A stretch of 64,000 nt of DNA from Pseudomonas paralactis (GTDB lineage Bacteria; Pseudomonadota; Gammaproteobacteria; Pseudomonadales; Pseudomonadaceae), in the NCBI RefSeq assembly GCF_001439735.1, contig NZ_JYLN01000004.1:434001-498000 (forward strand), in the 5' to 3' direction. Shown piece after piece: positions 1 through 9,368 of the stretch. Under the pieces are notes generated by a model that saw only the letters and a list, made by a program, of their open reading frames with translations, made no database searches and was not told the DNA's origin. The position numbers and the translations under genes were made by a program. How positions within the stretch are numbered: position 1 is the stretch's first letter; every line of letters begins with the position of its first letter.

Positions 1-143
1 GGGCTATTGCAGCCAGGTTTGATCTGTTCCGACTTGTCGGTCGTCACGTCCAGCGGCTTGAGCTGGCCGGGTTGGAACAGACTCTGGCAAGCACCCAGGG
101 TCAAGGCAATACAGGCCATGGAGGCGATTTTTAAAAGCGACAT
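1..143 (-). CDS. Lipoprotein, N-terminal fragment (cut by window edge)
   Basis: Only the first 47 codons lie in the window; the rest of the gene runs off the left edge. The start ATG (143-141) is preceded on the minus strand by a GAAGGA ribosome binding site. The translation begins MSLLKIASMACIALTLGAC, a lipoprotein signal peptide with lipobox LGAC and Cys19 as the predicted lipidated residue, so the mature protein should be membrane-anchored. It is transcribed divergently from nudF across about 190 bases. The mature part visible is too short to assign a family. Confidence 0.7.
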   Translation of the reverse strand, partial: MSLLKIASMACIALTLGACQSLFQPGQLKPLDVTTDKSEQIKPGCNS

Positions 144-336
144 GTGTGTCCTTCGTAAATCGATGGAAAGCGAAAAGAGTAGCGCTTGGACTGCCAACAA
201 GGCAGTCAGTTCGCCACTAGACTGATGGTGGGGAGTTTGACGTCCGCCGCCGGTCCCGGCAACCGGAAAGGGGCTGCATCAACGGGCATCGGCGCGTTAG
301 GATGGCGCCCATTGCACGAGCTTAACGAGGGACACT

Positions 337-954
337 ATGACGGACAACGCGAAGTCGACGCCGAACAAGATTGAGATTGTTCAGCGTGACAATGCCTACA
401 AGGGCTTCTACAAGCTCGATCGCGTGCAGCTGCGCCACGAGAAATTCGACGGTGGCATGAGCCGCGTGATCAGCCGCGAAGTGTTCGTTCGCCATGACGC
501 CGTGTGCGTGCTGCCCTACGACCCGCAACGTGACGAGGTGGTGCTGATCGAACAGTTCCGCGTCGGCGCCATGGGGCGTGCCGACAACCCCTGGTTGGTA
601 GAAATGGTCGCTGGCCTGATTGACAAGGACGAGCAACCGGAGGAGGTTGCACACCGCGAGGCCGAGGAGGAAGCTGGGTTGACATTCTCCGCGCTGTGGC
701 CGATCACCAAGTACTTCCCGTCGCCCGGCGGCAGTACCGAATTTGTCCACCTGTACCTGGGCCGTTGCGACAGCGCGGGCGCTGGTGGCATCCATGGATT
801 GGAAGAAGAGGCAGAAGATATCCGCGTCACCGTCTGGGCATTCGAAGATGCCTTTCAGGCGGTGCGCGACGGCAAAATTTCCAATGCAGCCAGCATCATC
901 GCCCTGCAATGGCTTGCGCTTAATCGCGCGGAAGTGAGGGGGTTATGGCAGTAA
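337..954 (+). CDS. nudF: ADP-ribose pyrophosphatase (Nudix hydrolase)
   Basis: 205 residues. It hydrolyses ADP-ribose and related ADP-sugars to AMP and a sugar phosphate in the cytosol. The Nudix box is complete at residues 93-115: Gly93, Glu99, then REAEEEAGL at 107-115, which fits G-x5-E-x7-REUxEExGU. Length is normal for the NudF/YffH family. The ATG at 337 follows a GAGG Shine-Dalgarno. Its end overlaps the following DUF1249 gene by 10 bases, so the two are probably translationally coupled, with cpdA and yqiA following on the same strand. Confidence 0.93.
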   Translation: MTDNAKSTPNKIEIVQRDNAYKGFYKLDRVQLRHEKFDGGMSRVISREVFVRHDAVCVLPYDPQRDEVVLIEQFRVGAMGRADNPWLVEMVAGLIDKDEQPEEVAHREAEEEAGLTFSALWPITKYFPSPGGSTEFVHLYLGRCDSAGAGGIHGLEEEAEDIRVTVWAFEDAFQAVRDGKISNAASIIALQWLALNRAEVRGLWQ

Positions 955-1394
955 AGGCACGGGAACGTTATCGAGTAGACCTGATCGGGCTGCAAGCCGC
1001 CTGCGAGGCCAACTATGCGCGGCTGATGCGCCTGCTTCCCGATATGCGTCACGCCCCCGAGGCGCGGCGTATCGCCGTGACCCATGGCGACCAGATGCTC
1101 GGCGTGCTGACCCTGGAAGTCATCGTCAATTGCCCGTACACCACCACCCTGCGCGTGCGCCAGGAACACAGCCTGCCCTGGCTGCCGGTGCCGCAACTTG
1201 AAGTGCAGGTGTACCACGACGCGCGTATGGCCGAAGTGATCAGTGCCGAACATGCGCGACGCTTTCGCAGCATCTATCCTTACCCGAATGTGTTCATGCA
1301 TCAGCCGGATGAAAAAGCACAGCTCAATGTGTTCCTCGGCGAATGGCTGAGCCACTGCCTGGCCCTGGGCCACGAATTTGAAGTTGTGCGCTAG
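945..1394 (+). CDS. DUF1249 family protein (YqiB-like)
   Basis: 149-residue soluble protein that starts inside the end of nudF. It carries the N-terminal pattern typical of the YqiB/DUF1249 family: a YxVDL segment, then a helix with NYARLMRLLPD, followed by a domain with several beta strands (YTTTLRVRQ). The function of the family is unknown to me. It sits between nudF and cpdA in gamma-proteobacteria, and the same order is seen here, so the family assignment is firm while the role is not. Confidence 0.85.
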   Translation: MAVKARERYRVDLIGLQAACEANYARLMRLLPDMRHAPEARRIAVTHGDQMLGVLTLEVIVNCPYTTTLRVRQEHSLPWLPVPQLEVQVYHDARMAEVISAEHARRFRSIYPYPNVFMHQPDEKAQLNVFLGEWLSHCLALGHEFEVVR

Positions 1395-1490
1395 ATGTGA
1401 ACTGAGCCTGTTTTCTCAGGTTTCCTCTTTGAGTCCTGCCCCAGCATAATCGTCAAATTATCCAAGCCTGTGATTGCCAGGGAGAGCGCC

Positions 1491-2303
1491 TTGCCTCGCG
1501 TACCCACCATAAACCCTGATGCTGCATTGTTGGTGCAATTGTCCGACAGCCATCTGTTTGCCGAAGCGGACGGCACGCTGCTGGGCATGAACACCCGTGA
1601 AAGCCTGCAACGAGTGATCGACCTGGTGCACGAGCAACAGCCGGGTATTGACCTGGTGCTGGCGACGGGCGACTTGTCCCAGGACGGCACGTTGGCGTCG
1701 TATCAGCTATTTCGTGACATGACCGCGCCCATCGGCGCGCCGACGCGCTGGATCCCAGGCAATCATGACGAGCCGCAGGTTATGGCCCATGCTGCTGTGC
1801 AGAGCGACCTGCTCGAACCTGTGGTGGACGTGGGCAATTGGCGCATCACCCTGCTGGATTCCGCCGTACCGGGTTCGGTGCCCGGTTACCTGCAGGATTC
1901 GCAGCTGCAATTGCTCGCCCAGGCCCTGAGCGAAGCGCCGAGCCGCCATCACCTTGTGTGCCTGCATCATCATCCGGTGTCCATCGGGTGTGCGTGGATG
2001 GAACCGATCGGCCTGCGCAATCCCGAGGCGCTGTTCGCCGTGCTTGACCGCTTCCCGCAGGTCAAGGCGCTACTGTGGGGGCATGTGCATCAGGAAATCG
2101 ATCGCGAGCGCAACGGCGTGCGGTTGCTGGCCTCGCCGTCCACCTGCATCCAGTTCGCGCCGGGCAGTGAAGAATTCAAGGTCAGCGAGCAAGCGCCGGG
2201 GTATCGCTGGCTGCGCCTGCATGCCGACGGACGGTTGGAAACGGGGGTGGAGCGAGTCAAAGGCTTCGCTTTTACGGTCGATTACGGCAGCAACGGCTAT
2301 TAA
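1491..2303 (+). CDS. cpdA: 3',5'-cyclic-AMP phosphodiesterase CpdA
   Basis: Class III cyclic nucleotide phosphodiesterase of the calcineurin-like metallophosphoesterase fold, expected to hydrolyse cAMP to AMP and so tune Vfr/CRP signalling. Metal ligand motifs are all present: DSH at residues 19-21, GD at 60-61, GNHD at 90-93, a His cluster (LHHHP) and GHVH near residue 193. I chose a TTG start at 1491 because AGGGAG sits 5-10 bases upstream; an in-frame GTG at 1470 would add seven residues but has no good ribosome site. Product 270 residues, normal for CpdA. Confidence 0.92.
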   Translation: MPRVPTINPDAALLVQLSDSHLFAEADGTLLGMNTRESLQRVIDLVHEQQPGIDLVLATGDLSQDGTLASYQLFRDMTAPIGAPTRWIPGNHDEPQVMAHAAVQSDLLEPVVDVGNWRITLLDSAVPGSVPGYLQDSQLQLLAQALSEAPSRHHLVCLHHHPVSIGCAWMEPIGLRNPEALFAVLDRFPQVKALLWGHVHQEIDRERNGVRLLASPSTCIQFAPGSEEFKVSEQAPGYRWLRLHADGRLETGVERVKGFAFTVDYGSNGY

Positions 2304-2416
2304 GACCTGCAAACACTGATCAAATGTGGGAGAGGGTGTCAGAGAGAGTGTGTACTCACACACAGCCTCGATCCCTGTAAACTGCGCCTTTTTGGCCCAC
2401 GCACGGAGAGCCCGGC

Positions 2417-3025
2417 ATGTCCGCTTCGATCCTGTATATCCACGGCTTCAACAGTGCGCCGGCCTCCAACAAGGCCAGCCAGTTGATCACCGTAATGGGC
2501 AAGCTTGGCCTGTCCGACCGGCTGCGTGTTCCGGCGCTGCACCACCACCCGCGTCAGGCGATTCTGCAATTGGAGCAGGCCATTGACCAACTGGGGCGGC
2601 CGCTGCTGGTCGGCAGCTCACTCGGCGGCTACTATGCAACCCATCTTGCCGAACGCTATGGCCTGAAGGCGCTGCTGGTCAATCCGGCGGTCAGCCCGCA
2701 CCGGATGTTCGATGGTTACCTGGGCACCCAGAAGAACCTCTACACCGATGAGACTTGGGAGTTGACCCACGATCACGTCGCGGCGCTGGCCGAGCTGGAG
2801 GTCCCCGCGCCCCAGGATCCCGGGCGTTATCAGGTGTGGTTGCAGACCGGAGATGAAACCCTGGATTATCGCCTGGCCCAAGCGTATTACCGGGCCTGTG
2901 CCTTACGCATCCAGGCAGGGGGCGACCATGGTTACCAAGGGTTCGCCGAGCAGTTGCCGGCCTTGTTGAGTTTTGCCGGCATTGGCGCAGATCAGTATCA
3001 ATCCTTCGATTTTTCGTCACTGTAA
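2417..3025 (+). CDS. yqiA: YqiA-family alpha/beta-hydrolase esterase
   Basis: 202-residue small serine esterase. The N-terminal strand ILYIHGFNS, nucleophile elbow GSSLGG (Ser68) and C-terminal GGDHGYQ (catalytic His) match the UPF0227/YqiA family, which hydrolyses short acyl esters in vitro. The gene lies between cpdA and parE, the usual gamma-proteobacterial context. The start ATG follows GGAGAG. A degenerate half-REP-like stretch lies in the 113-base gap upstream. Confidence 0.9.
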   Translation: MSASILYIHGFNSAPASNKASQLITVMGKLGLSDRLRVPALHHHPRQAILQLEQAIDQLGRPLLVGSSLGGYYATHLAERYGLKALLVNPAVSPHRMFDGYLGTQKNLYTDETWELTHDHVAALAELEVPAPQDPGRYQVWLQTGDETLDYRLAQAYYRACALRIQAGGDHGYQGFAEQLPALLSFAGIGADQYQSFDFSSL

Positions 3026-3071
3026 AAAATCGCAGGTCACTTTTTAATCGAACGACTCACGACGAGACCCC

Positions 3072-4976
3072 ATGGCCACTCCCAGCGCTAGCTCTTATAA
3101 CGCCGACGCCATCGAAGTCCTCTCGGGCCTCGACCCGGTGCGCAAACGCCCCGGCATGTACACCGACACCAGTCGGCCGAACCACCTTGCCCAGGAAGTC
3201 ATCGACAACAGCGTCGACGAAGCCTTGGCCGGGCACGCCAAGTCGGTACAAGTCATCCTCCATGCCGACCACTCCCTTGAAGTGTCCGACGATGGTCGCG
3301 GCATGCCGGTGGACATTCACCCGGAAGAAGGCGTATCGGGCGTCGAGCTGATCCTCACCAAACTGCACGCCGGCGGCAAGTTCTCCAACAAGAACTACCA
3401 GTTCTCCGGCGGCTTGCACGGCGTAGGTATTTCGGTGGTCAACGCCCTGTCGACGCAAGTGCGGGTCAAGGTCAAGCGCGACGGCAACGAGTACCAGATG
3501 ACCTTCGCCGATGGCTATAAAGCCACCGACCTGGAAGTGGTGGGCACCGTTGGCAAGCGCAACACCGGCACCAGCGTGTACTTCGCCCCGGACCCGAAAT
3601 ATTTCGATTCGCCGAAATTCTCCATCAGCCGCCTCAAGCATGTGCTCAAGGCCAAGGCCGTATTGTGCCCGGGCCTGCTGGTCAGCTTTGAAGACAAAGG
3701 CACCGGCGAGAAGGTCGAGTGGCACTACGAAGACGGCCTGCGCTCCTACCTGGAAGACTCGGTCAGCGACTTCGAACGCCTGCCCAACGAGCCGTTCTGC
3801 GGCAGCCTGGCTGGTAACAAGGAAGCCGTCGACTGGGCGTTGCTGTGGTTGCCCGAAGGTGGCGACAGCGTGCAGGAAAGCTACGTCAACCTGATCCCCA
3901 CCGCCCAGGGCGGCACCCACGTCAACGGTTTGCGCCAAGGCTTGCTGGATGCCATGCGCGAGTTCTGCGAATACCGCAGCCTGCTGCCGCGCGGCGTGAA
4001 ACTGGCGCCGGAAGACGTGTGGGAGCGCATCGCGTTCGTGCTGTCGATGAAGATGCAGGAGCCGCAATTCTCCGGTCAGACCAAAGAACGCCTGTCGTCC
4101 CGTGAAGCTGCGGCATTTGTCTCCGGTGTGGTCAAGGACGCCTTCAGCCTGTGGCTCAACGAGCACCCGGAACTGGGCCTGGCCCTGGCGGAGCTGGCGA
4201 TCAACAACGCCGGTCGGCGCCTGAAGGCCAGCAAAAAAGTCGAGCGCAAGCGCATCACCCAGGGCCCGGCATTGCCCGGCAAACTGGCCGACTGCGCCGG
4301 GCAAGACCCGATGCGCTCCGAGCTGTTCCTGGTGGAGGGTGACTCTGCCGGCGGTTCCGCCAAGCAAGCGCGGGACAAAGAGTTCCAGGCGATCCTGCCG
4401 TTGCGCGGCAAGATCCTCAACACCTGGGAAGTGGACGGCAGCGAAGTGCTTGCCAGCCAGGAAGTGCACAATATCGCTGTTGCAATCGGTGTCGACCCGG
4501 GCGCTGAGGACATGAGCCAGCTGCGCTACGGCAAGATCTGCATCCTCGCCGACGCCGACTCCGACGGCCTGCACATCGCCACGTTGTTGTGCGCCTTGTT
4601 CGTCCAGCATTTCCGCCCATTGGTGGATGCCGGTCACGTTTACGTCGCCATGCCGCCGCTGTACCGCATCGACCTGGGCAAGGAGATTTTCTACGCCCTG
4701 GACGAAGCCGAGCGCGATGGCATCCTCGATCGCCTGGTGGCCGAGAAAAAACGCGGCAAGCCGCAGGTCACGCGATTCAAGGGCCTGGGTGAAATGAACC
4801 CGCCGCAACTGCGCGAAACCACCATGGACCCCAACACTCGGCGTCTGGTGCAACTGACCCTGGAAGACTTCGCCGGCACTTCGGAAATGATGGACATGCT
4901 GCTGGCGAAGAAGCGTGCCCCGGATCGCAAGGCCTGGCTGGAATCCAAAGGCAACCTGGCCGAGGTTCTGGGCTGA
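3072..4976 (+). CDS. parE: DNA topoisomerase IV subunit B
   Basis: 634-residue ATPase subunit of topoisomerase IV, which decatenates daughter chromosomes together with ParC. The GHKL ATP-binding motifs appear as DNSVDEA (residues 45-51) and DDGRGMP (73-79), then a transducer domain, then the TOPRIM motif EGDSAGG near residue 420 and the Mg-binding DADSDG near 495. Full length for the family. Its TGA overlaps the next start codon (TGATG), so the downstream phytase-like esterase gene is co-translated. Confidence 0.97.
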   Translation: MATPSASSYNADAIEVLSGLDPVRKRPGMYTDTSRPNHLAQEVIDNSVDEALAGHAKSVQVILHADHSLEVSDDGRGMPVDIHPEEGVSGVELILTKLHAGGKFSNKNYQFSGGLHGVGISVVNALSTQVRVKVKRDGNEYQMTFADGYKATDLEVVGTVGKRNTGTSVYFAPDPKYFDSPKFSISRLKHVLKAKAVLCPGLLVSFEDKGTGEKVEWHYEDGLRSYLEDSVSDFERLPNEPFCGSLAGNKEAVDWALLWLPEGGDSVQESYVNLIPTAQGGTHVNGLRQGLLDAMREFCEYRSLLPRGVKLAPEDVWERIAFVLSMKMQEPQFSGQTKERLSSREAAAFVSGVVKDAFSLWLNEHPELGLALAELAINNAGRRLKASKKVERKRITQGPALPGKLADCAGQDPMRSELFLVEGDSAGGSAKQARDKEFQAILPLRGKILNTWEVDGSEVLASQEVHNIAVAIGVDPGAEDMSQLRYGKICILADADSDGLHIATLLCALFVQHFRPLVDAGHVYVAMPPLYRIDLGKEIFYALDEAERDGILDRLVAEKKRGKPQVTRFKGLGEMNPPQLRETTMDPNTRRLVQLTLEDFAGTSEMMDMLLAKKRAPDRKAWLESKGNLAEVLG

Positions 4977-5971
4977 TGCGCACAGGCTTCGCCCTGGCGA
5001 TGCTGATGTTGAGCGCACTGGCAAGTCCCCACGTGGTTGCAGCCGGCATAGCGCAGCTGCAACTGGTGTCCGAGCACCCGGTGGACGGTATGCGCGGCGG
5101 TAACCTGTCGGGCCTGGCGTTGTGTGGCGCAGACCTGTGGACGGTTTCCGATCGCGATGATGATCAGATCTACCGCCTGGATACCCGTGCGCCGACCTGG
5201 AGCGCGCAAGCGTTGAAGATCGATCTGCCACCGGTGCCCGAGTCTGGTCTGCCTTGGGGGCTGCGTTCGCGTACCAAGGCTGCTTCGTTTATTCGCGGTG
5301 GCGACCTGGATTTTGAAGGCATCAGTTGTGATGCCGCAGGCAACCGTTACATCGTCAGTGAAGCCCATGCCGCCGTGTTGCAGGTGCCTGCGACGGGCGC
5401 GCCCGAATGGTTGAAAATCGCGCCGGGAATGGTGCGTGAAGCCAGGGCCAGTGGCATGTTGCTGCACTTCAATGCTTTGTTCGAGGGGCTGGCGGTGAAC
5501 CCTGAAGGCAACCAGATCTGGTTGGCCGCCGAGCGTGAGCGTCGCGGCCTGATCTCGATCAAGCGCGGGCAGAGCGTGTGGGATTGCGATGGCCGTTGCG
5601 TGTTGCTGAGCGAGGCCGGGCAGGAAGTGCAGCCGGCGCAGTTTACCGACGCCAAGGCGGTATCCAATGATTTTGCCGACCTGGCGCTGTTCAATGGCAA
5701 GCTGTTTACCCTGGAGCGCAATGCGTTCCAGATTTGCCGGCGCGACACGGTCACGGCCAAGGTTGAGCTGTGCTGGTCGTTTGCCGATGAGACCCTTACG
5801 CCGCAGCGGCGTTATCCACAGCCTTACGGCCTGGCCGAAGCCCTGCTGCTGGACGCCGACGGCGCATGGATCGGTATAGATAACAATTTCGGCCCTCGCG
5901 CCGATGGTGAGAAACGCCCCGTGGTCTATCGTATCGCCGCCCCTGCCGGTGGCTGGAGCGCCCAGCCATGA
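4976..5971 (+). CDS. Exported esterase-like/phytase-family beta-propeller protein
   Basis: 331 residues with a clean signal peptide (hydrophobic stretch at 6-16, cut predicted near VAA at 21-23). The remaining sequence has propeller-style repeats with [16 protein letters not shown] and LFEGLAVN motifs, typical of the esterase-like activity of phytase (PF13449) family. It is probably periplasmic. The substrate is not evident. It overlaps parE by one base and is followed 73 bases later by parC, so it is sandwiched inside the topoisomerase IV operon, a conserved arrangement in Pseudomonas. Confidence 0.8.
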   Translation: MRTGFALAMLMLSALASPHVVAAGIAQLQLVSEHPVDGMRGGNLSGLALCGADLWTVSDRDDDQIYRLDTRAPTWSAQALKIDLPPVPESGLPWGLRSRTKAASFIRGGDLDFEGISCDAAGNRYIVSEAHAAVLQVPATGAPEWLKIAPGMVREARASGMLLHFNALFEGLAVNPEGNQIWLAAERERRGLISIKRGQSVWDCDGRCVLLSEAGQEVQPAQFTDAKAVSNDFADLALFNGKLFTLERNAFQICRRDTVTAKVELCWSFADETLTPQRRYPQPYGLAEALLLDADGAWIGIDNNFGPRADGEKRPVVYRIAAPAGGWSAQP

Positions 5972-6044
5972 GTCAGCCGTTTTTTCAATTGACCCGGCGC
6001 AGCGGCAGTTCCGCTGCGCGTTACCCAACAATGATGAGGCCCGC

Positions 6045-8309
6045 ATGAGTGACATCCTCGCAGACAGCTTAGATGGCGTAGAACGCCGGTCGCTGGCTGA
6101 CTTCACCGAAAATGCCTACCTCAACTACTCCATGTACGTGATCATGGACCGTGCCTTGCCGCATATCGGCGACGGCCTGAAGCCCGTGCAACGGCGCATC
6201 ATCTACGCCATGAGTGAGCTGGGCCTGGACGCTGATTCCAAGCACAAGAAGTCGGCGCGTACCGTCGGTGACGTACTCGGTAAGTTCCACCCCCACGGCG
6301 ATTCGGCCTGCTATGAAGCCATGGTGTTGATGGCTCAGCCCTTCAGCTATCGCTATACGCTGGTGGACGGCCAGGGCAACTGGGGTGCGCCGGATGATCC
6401 CAAGTCCTTCGCCGCCATGCGTTACACCGAAGCGCGGCTGTCGCGTTACTCCGAAGTGCTGCTCAGCGAGTTGGGCCAGGGCACCGCGAACTGGGGGCCG
6501 AACTTTGACGGCACCCTCGACGAACCCCTGGTATTACCGGCACGTTTGCCGAATATCCTGCTCAATGGCACCACCGGTATTGCCGTTGGCATGGCCACCG
6601 ATGTGCCACCGCACAACCTGCGCGAAGTCGCCACCGCCTGCGTGCGCCTGCTGGATGAGCCCAAGGCCACGGTCGAGCAGCTCTGCGAGCATATCCAGGG
6701 CCCGGATTACCCGACCGAAGCGGAAATCATCACGCCGCGCGCCGACCTGCTGAAGATGTACGAAACCGGCAAGGGCTCGGTGCGTATGCGCGCCGTGTAC
6801 CACATCGAAGACGGCGACATTATTGTCACCGCGCTGCCGCACCAGGTGTCCGGTGCCAAGGTGCTGGAGCAGATCGCCGCGTTGATGCAGGCCAAGCCGT
6901 CGAAATTGCCGCAGGTTGCCGACCTGCGTGACGAGTCCGACCACGAAAACCCATGCCGCATCGTGATCATCCCGACCAACAGCCGGGTCGATCACGAAGT
7001 GTTGATGCAGCATCTGTTCGCCAGTACTGATCTGGAGTCGAGCTACCGGGTCAACGTCAATATCATCGGCCTGGACGGCAAGCCGCAGTTGAAGAACCTG
7101 CGCAACCTGCTGGTGGAGTGGCTGGAGTTTCGCGTACAGACCGTGCGGCGCCGCCTGCAATTTCGCCTCGACAAGGTCGAACGCCGCCTGCACCTGTTGG
7201 ACGGCTTGCTGATTGCCTACCTCAACCTGGATGAAGTGATCCATATCATCCGCACCGCCGAGCACCCGAAAGCCGAGTTGATCGCGCGTTTCGAACTGAG
7301 CGAAATCCAGGCTGACTACATCCTCGATACTCGCTTGCGCCAATTGGCACGCCTGGAAGAAATGAAGCTGCGCGACGAGCAGGATGCGTTGCTCAAGGAA
7401 CAAGCCAAGCTGCAAGCGCTGCTGGGCAGCGAAGCCAAGCTCAAGAAGTTGGTGCGCAGCGAGCTGATCAAAGACGCCGAAACCTATGGCGACGACCGCC
7501 GTTCGCCGATCGTCGAGCGTGCAGAAGCCAAGGCTCTGACCGAAACCGAGCTGTTGCCCAACGAGAAAATTACCGTCGTTCTGTCGGAAAAGGGTTGGGT
7601 TCGCTCCGCCAAAGGGCATGATATTGACGCCACCGGCCTTTCGTACAAAGCCGGTGATGGCTTCAAGACCGCTGCCGCCGGGCGTTCCAACCAGTTTGCG
7701 GTGTTTATCGACTCGACCGGGCGCAGTTATTCGGTGCCAGCCCACACCCTGCCATCTGCACGGGGGCAGGGCGAGCCGTTGACCGGGCGCCTCACGCCGC
7801 CGCCGGGGGCGAATTTCGAGTGCGTGTTGCTGCCGGACGATGATTCGCTGTACGTCATCGCCTCCGACGCCGGTTACGGTTTCGTGGTCAAGGGCGAAGA
7901 CCTGCAGGCCAAGAACAAGGCGGGCAAGGCGCTGTTGAGCCTGCCGAACAACGCCAAGGTGATCCTGCCAAGGCCGGTGGATGACCGTGAAAGCAACTGG
8001 CTGGCGTCGGTGACCACCGAAGGTCGCTTGCTGGTGTTCAAAATCAGCGATTTGCCGCAGCTGGGCAAAGGCAAGGGCAACAAGATTATCGGGATTCCCG
8101 GTGACCGGGTGGCCAGTCGCGAAGAGTACGTGACCGACATCGCGGTGGTCCCGGAAGGCTCTACCCTGGTGCTTCAGGCCGGCAAGCGTACGTTGTCATT
8201 GCGCCCTGACGACCTGGAACACTACAAGGGCGAACGCGGGCGGCGTGGTAATAAACTGCCTCGCGGCTTCCAGCGAGTGGACGCCTTGCTGGTGGAAACG
8301 CCGGTTTAA
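6045..8309 (+). CDS. parC: DNA topoisomerase IV subunit A
   Basis: 754-residue breakage-reunion subunit. The catalytic tyrosine is Tyr127 in AAMRYTE. The quinolone-resistance-determining region reads [11 protein letters not shown], with the wild-type Ser87 and Glu91. The C-terminal part holds the beta-pinwheel DNA-wrapping domain. The frame stays open upstream to 5904, but ATG 6045 is chosen: it has GATGAGG just upstream, its N-terminus ([11 protein letters not shown]) looks like other Pseudomonas ParC proteins, and the upstream codons overlap the preceding gene. Confidence 0.96.
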   Translation: MSDILADSLDGVERRSLADFTENAYLNYSMYVIMDRALPHIGDGLKPVQRRIIYAMSELGLDADSKHKKSARTVGDVLGKFHPHGDSACYEAMVLMAQPFSYRYTLVDGQGNWGAPDDPKSFAAMRYTEARLSRYSEVLLSELGQGTANWGPNFDGTLDEPLVLPARLPNILLNGTTGIAVGMATDVPPHNLREVATACVRLLDEPKATVEQLCEHIQGPDYPTEAEIITPRADLLKMYETGKGSVRMRAVYHIEDGDIIVTALPHQVSGAKVLEQIAALMQAKPSKLPQVADLRDESDHENPCRIVIIPTNSRVDHEVLMQHLFASTDLESSYRVNVNIIGLDGKPQLKNLRNLLVEWLEFRVQTVRRRLQFRLDKVERRLHLLDGLLIAYLNLDEVIHIIRTAEHPKAELIARFELSEIQADYILDTRLRQLARLEEMKLRDEQDALLKEQAKLQALLGSEAKLKKLVRSELIKDAETYGDDRRSPIVERAEAKALTETELLPNEKITVVLSEKGWVRSAKGHDIDATGLSYKAGDGFKTAAAGRSNQFAVFIDSTGRSYSVPAHTLPSARGQGEPLTGRLTPPPGANFECVLLPDDDSLYVIASDAGYGFVVKGEDLQAKNKAGKALLSLPNNAKVILPRPVDDRESNWLASVTTEGRLLVFKISDLPQLGKGKGNKIIGIPGDRVASREEYVTDIAVVPEGSTLVLQAGKRTLSLRPDDLEHYKGERGRRGNKLPRGFQRVDALLVETPV

Positions 8310-8324
8310 GCTGTACTAGAGGCC

Positions 8325-8352
8325 TCGATCTACGATTTAACGCGTAGATCGA
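8325..8352 (+). terminator. Hairpin downstream of parC
   Basis: A perfect 10-base inverted repeat (TCGATCTACG / CGTAGATCGA) with an 8-base loop starts 15 bases after the parC stop. There is no following T run, so it is a weak intrinsic terminator candidate or a 3'-end stabilising hairpin. Confidence 0.45.
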
Positions 8353-8481
8353 CGCTTTCGCGCTGGAGTCATGGCGCATATTCACGGATGATATGGCCTT
8401 TCCAGCGCCGGCGTGGCCGAGCGTGTCAGGTTATTTTTAGTATTACATTGTGGTTCGCCTTGTGGCAGCCACTTGGATGGG

Positions 8482-9195
8482 ATGATGACTGCTCCACGCC
8501 TTCCTCTATTTTTGATGCTCGCTGGCCTTTTAGGGCTGGCGGGTTGCAGCACACACCAACCGGTGTCGCTGTACCAGCTGGACAGCGGTAGCCCGGCTCA
8601 GCCGGCCCAAACGGCTGGCATGGCGGTATTGCTCGGTCCGGTAGTCGTTGCCGATTACCTGCAACGCGAAACCCTGCTGCAACGTCAGAGCGACGGCAGC
8701 CTGCAAGGTTCCACTGATGGTCGTTGGGCGGGCAGTTTGTCGTCCGATATCAATCAACTGATGTTGCGTCAGGTGGCCGGGCAGTTGGACAGCCAGCGTG
8801 TGGTCCTGGCGCCCGGGCCATCCGGTTTCACTCCGGATGTGCAGGTGCTGCTGACCATCACACGGCTCGACTCCGGCAAGTCGCAACCGGCGATTCTGGA
8901 TGCACAGTGGCGCCTGATCGACCGTCGCGGGCAGGTACGGGATAACCGCATCGTGCACCTGCAGGAAGAACATACCGGCACCACCGCTTCCCAGGTTCAG
9001 GCCCAGGGAGTGCTGTTGCAGCACTTGGCGCAGCAGTTGTCGGTGGCGCTTAAGCCATTGGCGAACCAGCCGCCGATAGCCGAGGTGCAGCCGCGTAAAC
9101 AGGCCCCTGCCCAGGCCAAGCCCGCAGCCCCGCAAAAGCCGAAGATGCCGATGGCGACGCCGATTCGTACGGACTTGGAAGTGTTCAGGTTCTGA
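8482..9195 (+). CDS. PqiC-like ABC-transport auxiliary lipoprotein
   Basis: About 237 residues. The signal peptide ends in lipobox LAGC with Cys22. The mature part begins with the STHQPVSLYQLD segment and continues with the VLLGPVVVADYLQRETLLQRQ-like region of the PqiC/DUF330 family, whose members are outer-membrane lipoproteins working with MCE-type lipid transport (PqiAB). No pqiA or pqiB lies nearby, so this is an orphan copy. The last 40 residues are Pro/Ala/Lys-rich. ATG 8482 is preferred (8485 also possible) because the longer frame from 8413 would put extra sequence before the signal peptide. Confidence 0.8.
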   Translation: MMTAPRLPLFLMLAGLLGLAGCSTHQPVSLYQLDSGSPAQPAQTAGMAVLLGPVVVADYLQRETLLQRQSDGSLQGSTDGRWAGSLSSDINQLMLRQVAGQLDSQRVVLAPGPSGFTPDVQVLLTITRLDSGKSQPAILDAQWRLIDRRGQVRDNRIVHLQEEHTGTTASQVQAQGVLLQHLAQQLSVALKPLANQPPIAEVQPRKQAPAQAKPAAPQKPKMPMATPIRTDLEVFRF

Positions 9196-9213
9196 TCTGA
9201 ATGGCGCACAAAC

Positions 9214-9244
9214 AAAAGGCCCGCTGAATAAGCGGGCCTTTTTG
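9214..9244 (+). terminator. Rho-independent terminator after the PqiC-like gene
   Basis: An 11-base stem (AAAGGCCCGCT with AGCGGGCCTTT) around a 5-base loop is followed by a T-rich end. It starts about 19 bases after the stop codon. Confidence 0.88.
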
Positions 9245-9255
9245 TTGGGCTGTTC

Positions 9256-9355
9256 TGTAGGAGCGAGCTTGCTTGCGAAAAGCGTCAACGATAACGCGTG
9301 CTTTCTGAATAAACGCGGCGTCTGTGAGTTTTTCGCGAGCAAGCTCGCTCCTACA
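9256..9355. repeat. REPIN-type palindromic repeat (family A)
   Basis: Two inverted arms built on TGTAGGAGCGAGCTTGC and its complement face each other over a variable centre of about 50 bases. The same arms recur at 12269, 17765 and 63874. This is the usual REP-doublet structure of fluorescens-group pseudomonads. Confidence 0.85.
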
Positions 9356-9368
9356 AAAAGCCTTGGTC

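Noticed and set aside
2322..2345. Short stretch resembling one half of a family-C REP (AATGTGGGAGAGGGTG)
   Set aside because: No matching inverted arm follows, so it is at most a decayed single REP.
3057..5231. 724-codon open frame on the minus strand opposite parE
   Set aside because: It mirrors parE codon by codon, has no ribosome site or recognisable motif, and is a typical high-GC shadow.
5904..6044. Upstream extension of parC
   Set aside because: The extra 47 codons overlap the esterase-like gene and are not ParC-like; ATG 6045 has a ribosome site.
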